Source: Roseibium aquae (GTDB taxonomy: Bacteria > Pseudomonadota > Alphaproteobacteria > Rhizobiales > Stappiaceae). Taken from it: DNA of 64,000 nt. Position numbers and translations under genes: made by a program. This document shows positions 43,286-52,031 of this stretch, piece by piece. The notes beneath the pieces are model-generated. The model saw only the letters and a program-made list of their open reading frames with translations, did no database searches and was not told the origin of the DNA. Positions within the stretch are counted from its first letter, which is position 1. Each line of letters opens with the position of its first letter. The stretch covers positions 1-64,000 of the forward strand of contig NZ_VXDC01000007.1 in assembly GCF_008711285.1 (NCBI RefSeq), given 5' to 3'.

Positions 43286-43937
43286 GGATATCCTCTGGTA
43301 TGTCTGCGGCTGGCCGGAACCTTGACGACTGTCTAAATCACCGGGTGTTTATTCGGAACCGATTTCACGCCCTAGGCTGATCGCGTCTTGAGTGGCCGCG
43401 CATCTTTGGGCGTTTCAAACAAAACGCCCGAGGCGCGCGCCGCCCGGCTCACTATGTCAACGGGGGCGGCATTTGGAAAAGGGGACAGCATGTGGAAGAC
43501 CTGTCGTTCAGGGCCGGGTTGACCATCGGCGGACAACACGGCGGAAGAATCGCCAATGCCGGAGGACGCGGTCTCGGCTGTCGCACCGCGCACGCGAAAA
43601 GGCCGGCCCTTGGAGGGACCGGCCAACTCGATTGAAACGATCAAAAATAGATCTGATGAAAACACTGGTCGAATACCGTCGGACAATGACACCCTTATGA
43701 AACCGTGTGATCGCGGGATATTATTCGACCGGACCGGCCGTTCTTTAGCTTGGAATAAAGGATCAAGTATATGTAATATATAAAGAAATATAGATTAAAT
43801 TACGTTTTGGTCAAAATATCCTTGTCAAACCCAAGGCCAAGTGAAATCTTGTCGCCGGGAAATCTTGAAGATCCTTCGGGAAAAAGAACCTTCAGTGGCT
43901 GCGGCACGCTGTGCCGGGCGAGCGAGAGGAGCAACAC
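43286..43937. other. Long intergenic region upstream of the thiolase gene
   Basis: About 650 bases without a convincing gene. The part 43372-43700 has overlapping frames on both strands (106 codons minus, 102 plus), none with a good ribosome site or recognisable product. A minus-strand terminator lies at 43597-43624. The segment 43735-43830 is strongly AT-rich (for example TATATGTAATATATAAAG), far from the window average, and could hold promoters for both directions. Confidence 0.5.
43597..43624 (-). terminator. Minus-strand Rho-independent terminator without an assigned gene
   Basis: GGCCGG-CCCT (43601-43610) pairs with AGGG-A-CCGGCC (43614-43624), and in the minus direction the stem is followed by four T. 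No minus-strand gene ends here, so it may terminate a small RNA that starts in the AT-rich block near 43760. Confidence 0.6.
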
Positions 43938-45104
43938 ATGACTGCTGCAATGGTTGGCTGGGCGCACTTGCCGTTTGGAAAGCACGCGGACGAAACGGTT
44001 GAAAGCCTGGTCGTCAAGGTTGCGACGGATGCGATCTCCGACGCGGGCATCTCGCCCGAGGATGTGGACGAAATCTATCTGGGTCACTTCAACGCCGGTT
44101 TCTCGGCCCAGGACTTCACGGCGTCGCTCGTGTTGCAGGCCGACGACGCGCTCCGGTTCAAGCCCGCGACGCGAGTTGAAAACGCCTGTGCCACAGGTTC
44201 GGCGGCTGTTCATCAAGGTGTGCGCGCGATCCGAAGCGGCGCGGCCCGGGTCGTCCTGGTCGTTGGCGTCGAGCAGATGACGACAACGCCGGGCCCGGAA
44301 ATCGGCAAGAACCTGTTGAAGGCGTCCTACCTGAAAGAAGACGGCGACATGCCTGCCGGCTTTGCCGGCGTGTTCGGAAAGATCGCCGATGCCTATTTCC
44401 AAAGATATGGCGACCAATCCGATGCCTTGGCGGGGATCGCCGCGAAGAACCACAAGAACGGTGTCGGAAATCCCTACGCCCAGATGCGCAAGGACCTCGG
44501 TTTTGACTTCTGTCGCGCCGAAAGCGAGAAAAACCCGTTTGTCGCGGGTCCCTTGAAGCGGACCGATTGTTCTCTCGTCTCCGACGGCGCGGCCGCCATG
44601 GTGCTGACCGATACGGCCACGGCGCTGGGCATGAACAAGGCTGTCGCTTTCCGTTCGCTGGCCCACGTGCAGGATTTCCTGCCGATGTCGAAGCGCGACA
44701 TTCTGAAGTTCGAGGGATGTTCAAAAGCCTGGGGCCAGGCCCTCGGCGACGCAGGCCTTGCGCTTGAGGACCTTTCATTCGTGGAAACCCACGACTGCTT
44801 CACCATCGCCGAACTCATCGAATATGAAGCGATGGGTCTGACAGCGGAAGGCGAGGGCGCGCGGGCCATCAACGAGGGCTGGACCCAGATGGACGGAAGG
44901 CTGCCGGTCAACCCGTCCGGCGGATTGAAGGCAAAGGGTCACCCCATCGGGGCAACCGGCGTCTCCATGCATGTCATGACGGCCATGCAGCTTTCCGGAG
45001 AAGCCGGCGATATCCAGGTGAGGAACGCGGAGCTCGGCGGCATCTTCAACATGGGCGGGGCCGCCGTGGCCAACTACGTCTCTATTTTGCAGGCCTTGAG
45101 ATAG
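43938..45104 (+). CDS. Acetyl-CoA acetyltransferase family thiolase
   Basis: A 388-residue thiolase-superfamily protein. The nucleophilic cysteine lies in VENACATGSAAVHQG (about residue 87), the basic histidine region is GGLKAKGHPIGATGVSMHV (about 335-353). The second catalytic cysteine of degradative thiolases, usually in a C-x-G motif near the C-terminus, is not visible: the end reads NMGGAAVANYVSILQAL. This places it in the SCP2/acyl-CoA acetyltransferase branch whose members often have unknown or lipid-transfer roles. The ATG at 43938 follows GAGAGGAG. Standing alone; the gene upstream is far. Confidence 0.85.
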   Translation: MTAAMVGWAHLPFGKHADETVESLVVKVATDAISDAGISPEDVDEIYLGHFNAGFSAQDFTASLVLQADDALRFKPATRVENACATGSAAVHQGVRAIRSGAARVVLVVGVEQMTTTPGPEIGKNLLKASYLKEDGDMPAGFAGVFGKIADAYFQRYGDQSDALAGIAAKNHKNGVGNPYAQMRKDLGFDFCRAESEKNPFVAGPLKRTDCSLVSDGAAAMVLTDTATALGMNKAVAFRSLAHVQDFLPMSKRDILKFEGCSKAWGQALGDAGLALEDLSFVETHDCFTIAELIEYEAMGLTAEGEGARAINEGWTQMDGRLPVNPSGGLKAKGHPIGATGVSMHVMTAMQLSGEAGDIQVRNAELGGIFNMGGAAVANYVSILQALR

Positions 45105-45151
45105 GCGCAAAGGAAGTGGCTGGGCGGACGGTCTTCCGCTCGCCACATCTT

Positions 45152-45655
45152 TCAGTCGATAGAGTCAATGGCCTTGGTGAAGCCTGTCAAAGGCAGTTCC
45201 AGCGTTTGGCGATTCCCCGCGGTTGTCGCAAAGTCAATCTGGAGCTTTCCGCCCGCCTTCATCGCGGAAATCAGGTCGTCTTCCGCCGCAACCTGAAGGA
45301 AGCATCCGCGATTGTCGCAAGTGGCGACATCCAGGTCCCGCAAACGGGTGCCATCAACGGCAAGTCCAAGCTTGCCCGGAAGATAGAAGCCGAGCGGTGC
45401 TTGTATAGCCAATACCGGCTGCTGGCCCTGCTGCGGGTAAATCACGTCGATCTTGAAAACAAGCTGTCCACCTTGCGTTGTCACCACCCGTTGTGTCGCC
45501 TGGCAGGTCAGATTTGACGTCTCGCGGACCGCGCCGTTACAGCTGGTTTCCCAGAAGACATCGTTTTGGGAGGTCTCCTGGCCATAGGCCGGGAACGAAG
45601 CCATGGCTGAAAAAAGGACGCTCGACAGTAGGGCAGTCTGAAATATAACGCGCAT
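45152..45655 (-). CDS. Invasion-associated locus B (IalB) family protein
   Basis: A 167-residue secreted protein with signal peptide MRVIFQTALLSSVLFSAMAS (cleavage near AYGQE). The mature part has the IalB fold landmarks WETSCNGA, LTCQATQRVV, APLGFYLPGKLGLAVDG and ATCDNRGCFLQV, with two probable disulfides. Named for a Bartonella protein needed for erythrocyte entry, but the family is widespread in free-living alphaproteobacteria, where its role is unclear. Located in the periplasm or outer membrane. It is divergent from cysG. Confidence 0.9.
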   Translation of the reverse strand: MRVIFQTALLSSVLFSAMASFPAYGQETSQNDVFWETSCNGAVRETSNLTCQATQRVVTTQGGQLVFKIDVIYPQQGQQPVLAIQAPLGFYLPGKLGLAVDGTRLRDLDVATCDNRGCFLQVAAEDDLISAMKAGGKLQIDFATTAGNRQTLELPLTGFTKAIDSID

Positions 45656-45963
45656 GTGGCAGTCACGACCGTCTGCAGGGAAGGGGAACGGTTACCGCAT
45701 CTCCGGTGACCAAGTTGTGGCCCTTGGTAACGGTGTTGCTGCCGGGAAACAAGTTTTCCCTCTCGTGCGGCTCCACCGGCAAAGACCGGATTGCTCAACC
45801 TTCCGGGCGTGGTGGTTTGCATGCGAACCGCGCAGCGTTTTGGACGCAATCCGATCCTTCGAAAAAAATTTCGCTTTTGCATGCGGCTTTGGAAACCCGT
45901 GCCCGGCGGATCCTGCCCGACCTGCTTACGTTTGCAGATATGTTTGGGGAATGGAGAGCCGCC
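45656..45963. promoter_or_regulatory. Leader/promoter region of the cysG operon with repeated TTTGCATGCG
   Basis: Between the divergent ialB-type gene and cysG are about 300 bases. TTTGCATGCG occurs at 45816-45825 and at 45876-45885, exactly 60 bases apart; the first sits in the near palindrome GGTTTGCATGCGAACC (45813-45828). A further repeat CGAAAAAAATTTCG is at 45860-45873. Paired sites on the same helical face suit an activator such as a LysR-type sulfur regulator; the identity is inference. No riboswitch core is visible. Confidence 0.45.
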
Positions 45964-47427
45964 ATGGCTGCACGCCGCGGAAACACTGAAAAGTCGCGCA
46001 AGCCGTCGGAACACCGTCTGGATGTTTTTCCCGCCTTCATGAAGGTGGCGGGCAAGCGTGTCCTCGTTGTCGGTCATGGCGGCGAGGCAGCGGCGAAGGT
46101 GCGCCTGCTGGGCGAAACCAATGCGCATATCGTGGTGATTGGCAAGGATATCGAGCCCGACCTGCAAGAGGCTGTTGATCTTTTCGAGGCCGAACATGTC
46201 GACAGCGATTTTCTGCCAAGGCATCTGACCGGCGCTGCCATGGTGTTCTCGGCGCGGGAGGACTGGGCCCTCGACAAGGCGGTCGTCGATGCAGCCCGGA
46301 TCCTGGGCGTTCCTGTCAACGCGGTCGACAAACCCGAGCTCTGCGATTTTTACACTGGCGCGCTGGTGAACCGGGCGCCGATCGCCGTTGCCATCACGTC
46401 AACCGGCGTCGGCCCCGTGCTAGCCCGCCATATCCGGGCCCGGATCGAAGCCATGCTGCCGCGCTCCACGGGGCAGCTTGCCCGGCTGGCGGAAAGCTTC
46501 CGGGATGCGGCGGCGAAAGTCATCACGGACGGAAACCTGCGCCGGAACTTCTGGGCGCGGTTCTTTTCCGGCTCTGTCGCCACGAATGTGTTTGCGGGCA
46601 AGCCCGATGTCGCGCGCTCGGAAGCCCAGCGGCTGTTGAACGGGATGGCCGATGAGCCTGGTTTCGTCTGGCTGGTCGGTGCCGGGCCGGGTGCCGAGGA
46701 TCTCTTGACGCTGCGCGCGCAGCGTTTGCTGCAGGAGGCGGATGTCATCGTGCATGACGCCCTTGTGCCCGCCGGCGTGGTCGCCATGGGCCGCCGGGAT
46801 GCGGAGCGCGTTTCTGTCGGCAAGCGCAAGGGCGCGCATTCCGTGCCGCAATCCGAGATTTCGGAGCTGCTGGTTGAACTTGGCCGGGATGGCAAGAAGG
46901 TGGTGCGCCTGAAGGCAGGGGACCCGATGATCTTCGGGCGCGCGGCGGAAGAAATGGAGGCGCTTCGCGCCGGTGGGATCGGCTTTGAAATCGTCCCCGG
47001 CGTTACGGCTGCCTTTGCGGCAGCGGCGTCCGCGCAGATCCCGCTGACCTTGCGCGGTGTTGCGTCCAATCTTGTTTTTGCCACCGGGCACAACGCCAAA
47101 TCCGAAACCCTGCCGGATTGGGCGGGGCTGGCGCTGAAAGGTGCGACCGTTGCCGTTTACATGGGCCGGACTGTTGCTGCCGCCGTTGCCGACAAGATGA
47201 TCGGCGCAGGTCTTCGCCCCGAGACGCCGGTGGCGGTGATTGAGAACGCCGCGCACCCGGACGAACGGCAGTTTGCCGGCACGCTGTCCGATCTCTCGGC
47301 GCTTTCGAACCGCGCGGAAATCGACGGACCCGTCCTGATTGTCATTGGCGAGGCCGTCGGCCACGCCGCCCTGGAACAAGCCGAGCCTTTGGGTCTCGCG
47401 CCTATGGCTGCTGTTGCGGCGGCTTAA
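45964..47427 (+). CDS. cysG: Siroheme synthase (trifunctional CysG)
   Basis: A 487-residue fusion. The N-terminal half (about residues 12-215) is the precorrin-2 dehydrogenase/sirohydrochlorin ferrochelatase: FPAFMKVAGKRVLVVGHGG with its NAD motif, and TGVGPVLARHIRARIEAMLP. The C-terminal half (about 225-470) is the uroporphyrinogen-III methyltransferase: VWLVGAGPGAEDLLTLRA, VRLKAGDPMIFGRA, EIVPGVTAAFAA. Together they make siroheme, the cofactor of the sulfite reductase encoded downstream. The ATG follows GGAGA with a seven-base gap; a long upstream extension is not conserved-looking. Lead gene of the operon. Confidence 0.95.
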   Translation: MAARRGNTEKSRKPSEHRLDVFPAFMKVAGKRVLVVGHGGEAAAKVRLLGETNAHIVVIGKDIEPDLQEAVDLFEAEHVDSDFLPRHLTGAAMVFSAREDWALDKAVVDAARILGVPVNAVDKPELCDFYTGALVNRAPIAVAITSTGVGPVLARHIRARIEAMLPRSTGQLARLAESFRDAAAKVITDGNLRRNFWARFFSGSVATNVFAGKPDVARSEAQRLLNGMADEPGFVWLVGAGPGAEDLLTLRAQRLLQEADVIVHDALVPAGVVAMGRRDAERVSVGKRKGAHSVPQSEISELLVELGRDGKKVVRLKAGDPMIFGRAAEEMEALRAGGIGFEIVPGVTAAFAAAASAQIPLTLRGVASNLVFATGHNAKSETLPDWAGLALKGATVAVYMGRTVAAAVADKMIGAGLRPETPVAVIENAAHPDERQFAGTLSDLSALSNRAEIDGPVLIVIGEAVGHAALEQAEPLGLAPMAAVAAA

Positions 47428-47437
47428 GGAGAGAGAA

Positions 47438-47737
47438 ATGAAAGTGATTACCGCCAATCGACTTCTGGATGGCGACGTCGTCTGGCTTGGCGCGGGCAAC
47501 GCCTGGGTGGAGCGGATCACCATGGCCGAGGTTTTTGAGGGCAAGGACGCCGTTGCAGGCGCCTTGGCGACCGGTGCGGCTGCGGAAAAAAACCAGGAAG
47601 TCGTTGGGGTCTACGATACGGACGTCACGCTTGAAAACGGCGTCATCACACCAAAGCGCCTGCGGGAGAAAATCCGAGCGGCCGGACCGACCACGCACCC
47701 GAATTTGGGCAAGCAAGCACAGGCCGTTTCTGCCTGA
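47438..47737 (+). CDS. DUF2849 domain protein
   Basis: A 99-residue protein (VITANRLLDGDVVWLGAGNA ... MAEVF) of the DUF2849 family, which in alphaproteobacteria is found almost only between cysG and the sulfite/nitrite reductase gene. Its function is unknown; the small size and constant context suggest a helper for sulfite reduction or cofactor delivery. A good ribosome site (AAGGAGAGAG) precedes the ATG, ten bases behind cysG. Confidence 0.88.
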   Translation: MKVITANRLLDGDVVWLGAGNAWVERITMAEVFEGKDAVAGALATGAAAEKNQEVVGVYDTDVTLENGVITPKRLREKIRAAGPTTHPNLGKQAQAVSA

Positions 47738-47797
47738 TCCATCCGTTTGAAGACATGGCAGCGCCGGGCACCGGCAGCGCCCGAAGGAGACGCAAAA

Positions 47798-49459
47798 ATG
47801 TACCGCTACGACGAATTTGACGCCAGTTTCGTCACCCAGCGCACCGAACAGTTCAAGGATCAGGTCCGCCGCCGTCTGGCCGGCGAACTGTCTGAAGATG
47901 AGTTCAAGCCGCTGCGTCTCATGAACGGCCTGTACCTTCAGCTTCACGCCTACATGCTGCGGGTTGCCATTCCCTATGGCACGCTCAATGGCCGCCAGAT
48001 GCGCAAGCTGGCGCATATCGCGCGGACCTATGACAAGGGCTACGGTCACTTCACGACCCGGCAGAACATCCAGTTCAATTGGCCGAAGCTGGAGGATACC
48101 CCGAAGATCCTCGAGGAGCTGGCGGAAGTGGAGATGCACGCGATCCAGACCTCCGGCAACTGCATCCGGAATGTGACCGCAGACCATTTCGCGGGCGCGG
48201 CCGCCGACGAGATCGCCGATCCGCGTCCCTATGCCGAGATTCTGCGCCAGTGGTCGTCGCTCCACCCGGAATTCTCGTTCCTGCCGCGCAAGTTCAAGAT
48301 CGCGATCACCGGCGCGCCGCACGACCGCGCTGCGGTTCAGGTTCATGATATTGGCCTGCAACTGACCCGCAACGAGGCCGGTGAGATCGGCTTTGAGGTC
48401 TTCGTGGGTGGTGGCCTCGGCCGCACCCCGATGATCGGCCGTAAAGTGCGTGAATTCCTGCCGGAAGAAGATCTGTTGGCTTATTCCGAGGCGATCCTGC
48501 GCGTTTACAACCGTTACGGCCGCCGGGACAACAAGTACAAGGCGCGCATCAAGATCCTTGTTCACGAAACCGGTCTGGAAGACCTGAAGGCAGATATCGA
48601 GGCGGAATTCGAAAAAATCCGCTTCGGTGTTTTGCTCTTGCCCGAAGAGGAAGTCCGGCGCATCGAGGCCTATTTCGCCCCGCCGCCGTTGGAAGTCCGG
48701 GCCGAAACGTCCGCCGCCGTGGATGCGCGCCGCAAGAGCGATGCGGCTTTCGCGCAGTTTGTCGCGCACAATCTCAATCCCCACCGGGTGCCGGGCTATA
48801 CGTCCGTGACGCTCTCGATGAAGCCGATCGGCGGCATCCCGGGCGATGCGTCGGACGCACAGATGGACGTGATCGCGGATCTGGCTGAACAGTTTGGCCA
48901 TGATGAAATCCGCATCTCCCATGAGCAGAACGTGATCTTGCCGCATGTGAAGCTGGACGATCTGCCGGCCCTGTTTGACCGGCTTGTCGCGGCCGGCATC
49001 GCGGAAGGCAATGCCGGTCTCATAACCGACATCATTGCGTGCCCCGGCATGGACTATTGCGCGTTGGCCACGGCTCGCTCCATCCCGGTTGCCCAGCGGA
49101 TATCGGAGCGGTTCGGAACGCCCGAGCGCCAGGCGGAGATCGGCGAACTGAAGATCAAGATTTCCGGCTGCATCAACGCCTGTGGTCACCACCATGTGGG
49201 GCACATTGGCATTCTCGGCCTGGAGAAGAAGGGGGAGGAATTCTATCAGGTCACGCTTGGCGGCTCGGCCAACGAGAACGCCTCCATTGGCGAGATTATT
49301 GGTCGCGGCTTCTCGTCGGAAGAGGTTGTCGATGCCATCGAGAAGCTGGTCGACACCTATCTGGGTCTGCGCCAGACGAACGAAGAAACTTTCCTGGAAG
49401 CCTATCGCCGGGTCGGTGAAGCGCCGTTCAAGGAGGCTCTCTATGGTGTTGATGCCTAG
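47798..49459 (+). CDS. cysI: Assimilatory sulfite reductase, siroheme hemoprotein
   Basis: A 553-residue nitrite/sulfite reductase-family protein. Both ferredoxin-like half-domains are present (HFTTRQNIQFNWPKLEDTPK at about 83, and HVKLDDLPALFDRL at about 383). The cluster and siroheme ligands are the two paired cysteines CPGMDYC and CINACGHHH (about 410-455). It reduces sulfite to sulfide, with siroheme from CysG. The ATG at 47798 has AAGGAGA upstream. The sulfite assignment over nitrite rests on the operon partners. Confidence 0.93.
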   Translation: MYRYDEFDASFVTQRTEQFKDQVRRRLAGELSEDEFKPLRLMNGLYLQLHAYMLRVAIPYGTLNGRQMRKLAHIARTYDKGYGHFTTRQNIQFNWPKLEDTPKILEELAEVEMHAIQTSGNCIRNVTADHFAGAAADEIADPRPYAEILRQWSSLHPEFSFLPRKFKIAITGAPHDRAAVQVHDIGLQLTRNEAGEIGFEVFVGGGLGRTPMIGRKVREFLPEEDLLAYSEAILRVYNRYGRRDNKYKARIKILVHETGLEDLKADIEAEFEKIRFGVLLLPEEEVRRIEAYFAPPPLEVRAETSAAVDARRKSDAAFAQFVAHNLNPHRVPGYTSVTLSMKPIGGIPGDASDAQMDVIADLAEQFGHDEIRISHEQNVILPHVKLDDLPALFDRLVAAGIAEGNAGLITDIIACPGMDYCALATARSIPVAQRISERFGTPERQAEIGELKIKISGCINACGHHHVGHIGILGLEKKGEEFYQVTLGGSANENASIGEIIGRGFSSEEVVDAIEKLVDTYLGLRQTNEETFLEAYRRVGEAPFKEALYGVDA

Positions 49460-50210
49460 TCTGACCGCGGCCCACGACCCGGACCTTGGTCTTGGCGCAG
49501 AAGCCCGATTGCTCAACGCCAGGTTCGAAGGGGCCGATGCGACGGACATCCTGAAGGCAGCAATCCGCGAACATTTCAGCGGAGAAATTGCCCTGATTTC
49601 GAGCTTTGGGGCCGATTCCTCGGTGCTGTTGCACATGGTGTCGCAAATCGATCCGGCGACTCCGGTGGTGTTCATAGACACCGGCAAGCTGTTTCCAGAG
49701 ACACTGCGCTACCGGGACCGCATGATCAGCCGACTTGGACTGACGGACGTGCGTTCCGAACTTCCGGCCGAGGCTGATCTGTCGGAAAAAGATCCTGGTG
49801 GAATGCTCTGGATGAGCGATACGGATGCCTGCTGTCATATCCGTAAGGTTCTGCCTTTGGAGAGGGTCTTGGGCGGGTTCTCCGCCTGGATCTCGGGCCG
49901 GAAGCGCCACCAAAGCAACACGCGGGCCGTGCTGGATGTTTTTGAGGCCGAAGGCGGGCGCATCAAGGTCAACCCGCTGGCGGCATGGTCCGCTGACGAC
50001 GTGTTGTCCTATGCCAAGACCCATGACCTGCCGCCGCATCCCTTGGTCGCGCAGGGCTACCCGTCCATCGGGTGTTTGCCCTGCACGAGCAAGGTCGCGC
50101 CCGGCGAGGACCCGCGCGCCGGGCGCTGGCGCGGACAAGACAAGACAGAGTGCGGCATTCACCGCCCGGCTTCGGAAGATGAACCCGGTGGCAGTGGTAT
50201 TCAGGAGTGA
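49443..50210 (+). CDS. cysH: APS/PAPS reductase (assimilatory, iron-sulfur type)
   Basis: A 255-residue reductase of the CysH family. It has SSFGADSSVLLHMV (PP-loop-like motif, about residue 50), the double cysteine CCHIRKVLPL (about 140), and CLPCTSKV plus ECGIH at the C-terminus. The CC...CxxC set marks the iron-sulfur-containing type that uses adenylyl sulfate (APS) directly, unlike the enteric PAPS enzyme. It makes sulfite for CysI. The ATG at 49443 overlaps the cysI end by 17 bases and follows a perfect AAGGAGG. Confidence 0.93.
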   Translation: MVLMPSLTAAHDPDLGLGAEARLLNARFEGADATDILKAAIREHFSGEIALISSFGADSSVLLHMVSQIDPATPVVFIDTGKLFPETLRYRDRMISRLGLTDVRSELPAEADLSEKDPGGMLWMSDTDACCHIRKVLPLERVLGGFSAWISGRKRHQSNTRAVLDVFEAEGGRIKVNPLAAWSADDVLSYAKTHDLPPHPLVAQGYPSIGCLPCTSKVAPGEDPRAGRWRGQDKTECGIHRPASEDEPGGSGIQE

Positions 50211-50224
50211 AGGGACGCGATCCG

Positions 50225-50758
50225 ATGACAACGATCTACAAGGACGGCAGCTTTTTCCAGGAAGACTGGCAACGGCTTGAAATTGAAGCGGCCCTGCCGG
50301 TCTCCGGGACCGTTCTGGTGCCGCTTGGGCGGTTCCTGGAGGATCCGTCAGCCTTGACCGAGCGGACCGAGCCGTTCGGCGTTCTGATCGAACCCGCCGA
50401 CAAGGTCGAGCACCTTGCGCCCTACTTGGGCCGCATCCCTCTCGTGGCCGTGGTTTTTCCGAGCTTTTCGGATGGCCGCGGATTTTCGGCGGCGCGTATC
50501 CTGCGCGAGCAGATGGGGTATGAAGGGGATATCCGGGCAGTGGGCGCTTACATCCTCGATCAGATGCCGCTCGCGCGCCGCTGCGGGGTGACCAGTTTCG
50601 AGATCACCAAGCCGGAAGTCCTGAAGGCCTTGAGGGCCGGGGAGTGGCCGGAAGTTACCAAATATCTCCAGCCGGTCGAAACGGTCGAGGAAATTCCAGA
50701 AGGCACCCGTCCCTGGGCACGCCGGTCGGCACGGGAGTTCCGGGACGCTGCCGAGTGA
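50225..50758 (+). CDS. DUF934 family protein
   Basis: A 177-residue member of DUF934, annotated in many genomes as a hypothetical oxidoreductase but without proven activity. It begins TTIYKDGSFFQEDWQRL and contains RIPLVAVVFPSFSDGRGFSA (about 75-95), the typical family core. It consistently follows cysH or the sulfite reductase gene, so it probably assists sulfate assimilation. Start MTTIYKD is preferred over the GTG at 50207 that overlaps cysH. Confidence 0.88.
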   Translation: MTTIYKDGSFFQEDWQRLEIEAALPVSGTVLVPLGRFLEDPSALTERTEPFGVLIEPADKVEHLAPYLGRIPLVAVVFPSFSDGRGFSAARILREQMGYEGDIRAVGAYILDQMPLARRCGVTSFEITKPEVLKALRAGEWPEVTKYLQPVETVEEIPEGTRPWARRSAREFRDAAE

Positions 50759-50789
50759 AAGGGCGCCGGGCCCGTTTCGAGGGGACGTC

Positions 50790-51932
50790 CTAACCGTCCT
50801 GGCCGCTCTCCACACGAAGGCTACCCGTCACCGGAAAATGGTCGGAATAGCCCTTTCCTGATGCCGGGTCGAAGGCTTTCGGCCGGACACGGTGGCGGGG
50901 CGCATCGCCGGGCAGGCTCGAGTTGGTCCACATGACCTTCGGTGCGGCGATGGCAAAGTCATCCTCGACCATCTGCAATCCGGACAGGCCAAGCGCCAGG
51001 CCGCGGGAAACGATCATCTGATCGAACATCTGCTTGGACCGTTTGTGATCGCGCGGTGAAAAAAAGATGGTTCCCGCGCCGGACACCCCAAGAGGGCCCC
51101 AGGACAGATTGTAAAGGTCTGCCTCCTGGCCGACATAGCGTGCGACGTCCGATTTTTTCCGCTTTTGGGGATCCGGGTTCAGCCGGTCGTCCTGGGGCAG
51201 CTTCATCTCCTCCTCGATACCGTCGAGCGAATTGGAGGCTCGCAGCTCCGCCATGACGGAGCGGTTGAACGGGTCGTCGTTCAGATCGCCCATGATCAGG
51301 ATGTTCCGGTTCCAACGCGCCTTCATGTCGTCGAACAGCGGTTCAAGGTTCTCTTCGGACAGGAGGGTCTCAAGGTCGAGCTTCAACTGCGCATCGACAA
51401 GCCGGCCCAGATGCGAGGCGACCGCGATCCGGAACGCCTCGCTGCCTTCCGCGTTGCCGCGCCGGGATGGCCAGTGGGTGACATAGACGACAAGCTCCGC
51501 GCCGTTTGATTTTACACGAAGCGGGACTTCGAAGATATCGCGCGTCGGATAGCGGAAATGCACGAGATGCCCGACCGGGTCGCCGTTCAGATCGAACTGG
51601 TTCGCGGAATAGATGAGACCGCAGTCGATCCCGCGAATGTCCGCGCTTTCGTCCGAGGCAATGACCAGGTCTGTCCGGTTCAGCGCGGCATTGAGTCCGT
51701 CGGCCAGCCTCTGCAGCAGGGCCTCATTCTCGATTTCGCACACGCCCAACAGGTCCGGCCCTGTGCCGTCGAACAGCCCGGCCAGCACCTCGATCAGGTT
51801 CTCGAACTTGGCGTCGACAGCTTCCGGCGTCCAACCGGCGGCGGGCGTGAATTCGAGATCCGCTGCAATCTCGCTTTCTGTTGTATCGAACAGGTTCTGC
51901 AGGTTCCAGAATGCAATTTTCAGCGTGTCCAT
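50790..51932 (-). CDS. Endonuclease/exonuclease/phosphatase family protein
   Basis: A 380-residue protein with EEP-fold metal-dependent phosphodiesterase motifs: IAFWNLQNLFD (about residue 6), GVCEIENEALLQRL (catalytic glutamate, about 63), YVTHWPSRRG (about 148), ILIMGDLNDDPFN (catalytic aspartate and asparagine, about 213) and GYSDHFPVTGSL (catalytic Asp-His, about 362). All metal and catalytic residues are present. It could act on nucleic acids or phosphoinositide-like esters; no signal peptide is seen. It converges on the DUF934 gene. Confidence 0.88.
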   Translation of the reverse strand: MDTLKIAFWNLQNLFDTTESEIAADLEFTPAAGWTPEAVDAKFENLIEVLAGLFDGTGPDLLGVCEIENEALLQRLADGLNAALNRTDLVIASDESADIRGIDCGLIYSANQFDLNGDPVGHLVHFRYPTRDIFEVPLRVKSNGAELVVYVTHWPSRRGNAEGSEAFRIAVASHLGRLVDAQLKLDLETLLSEENLEPLFDDMKARWNRNILIMGDLNDDPFNRSVMAELRASNSLDGIEEEMKLPQDDRLNPDPQKRKKSDVARYVGQEADLYNLSWGPLGVSGAGTIFFSPRDHKRSKQMFDQMIVSRGLALGLSGLQMVEDDFAIAAPKVMWTNSSLPGDAPRHRVRPKAFDPASGKGYSDHFPVTGSLRVESGQDG

Positions 51933-52031
51933 CGCGCTTTCCTCCCGTCATGCGGGAAGTCTGCCAGAGGAGCCGGAGGCAACAAAGTGATGGTTTTATG
52001 ACTGCCGGGAAAATACCGCGCGCGAGGGGGC

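Noticed and set aside
43372..43692. 106-codon minus-strand frame upstream of the thiolase gene
   Set aside because: Starts at GTG without a ribosome site, resembles nothing, and a terminator-like hairpin lies in its middle.
47402..49687. 761-codon open frame on the minus strand across the sulfite reductase gene
   Set aside because: It is antisense to cysI and DUF2849, whose products are clear. The frame is open only because GC-rich third positions leave few stops.
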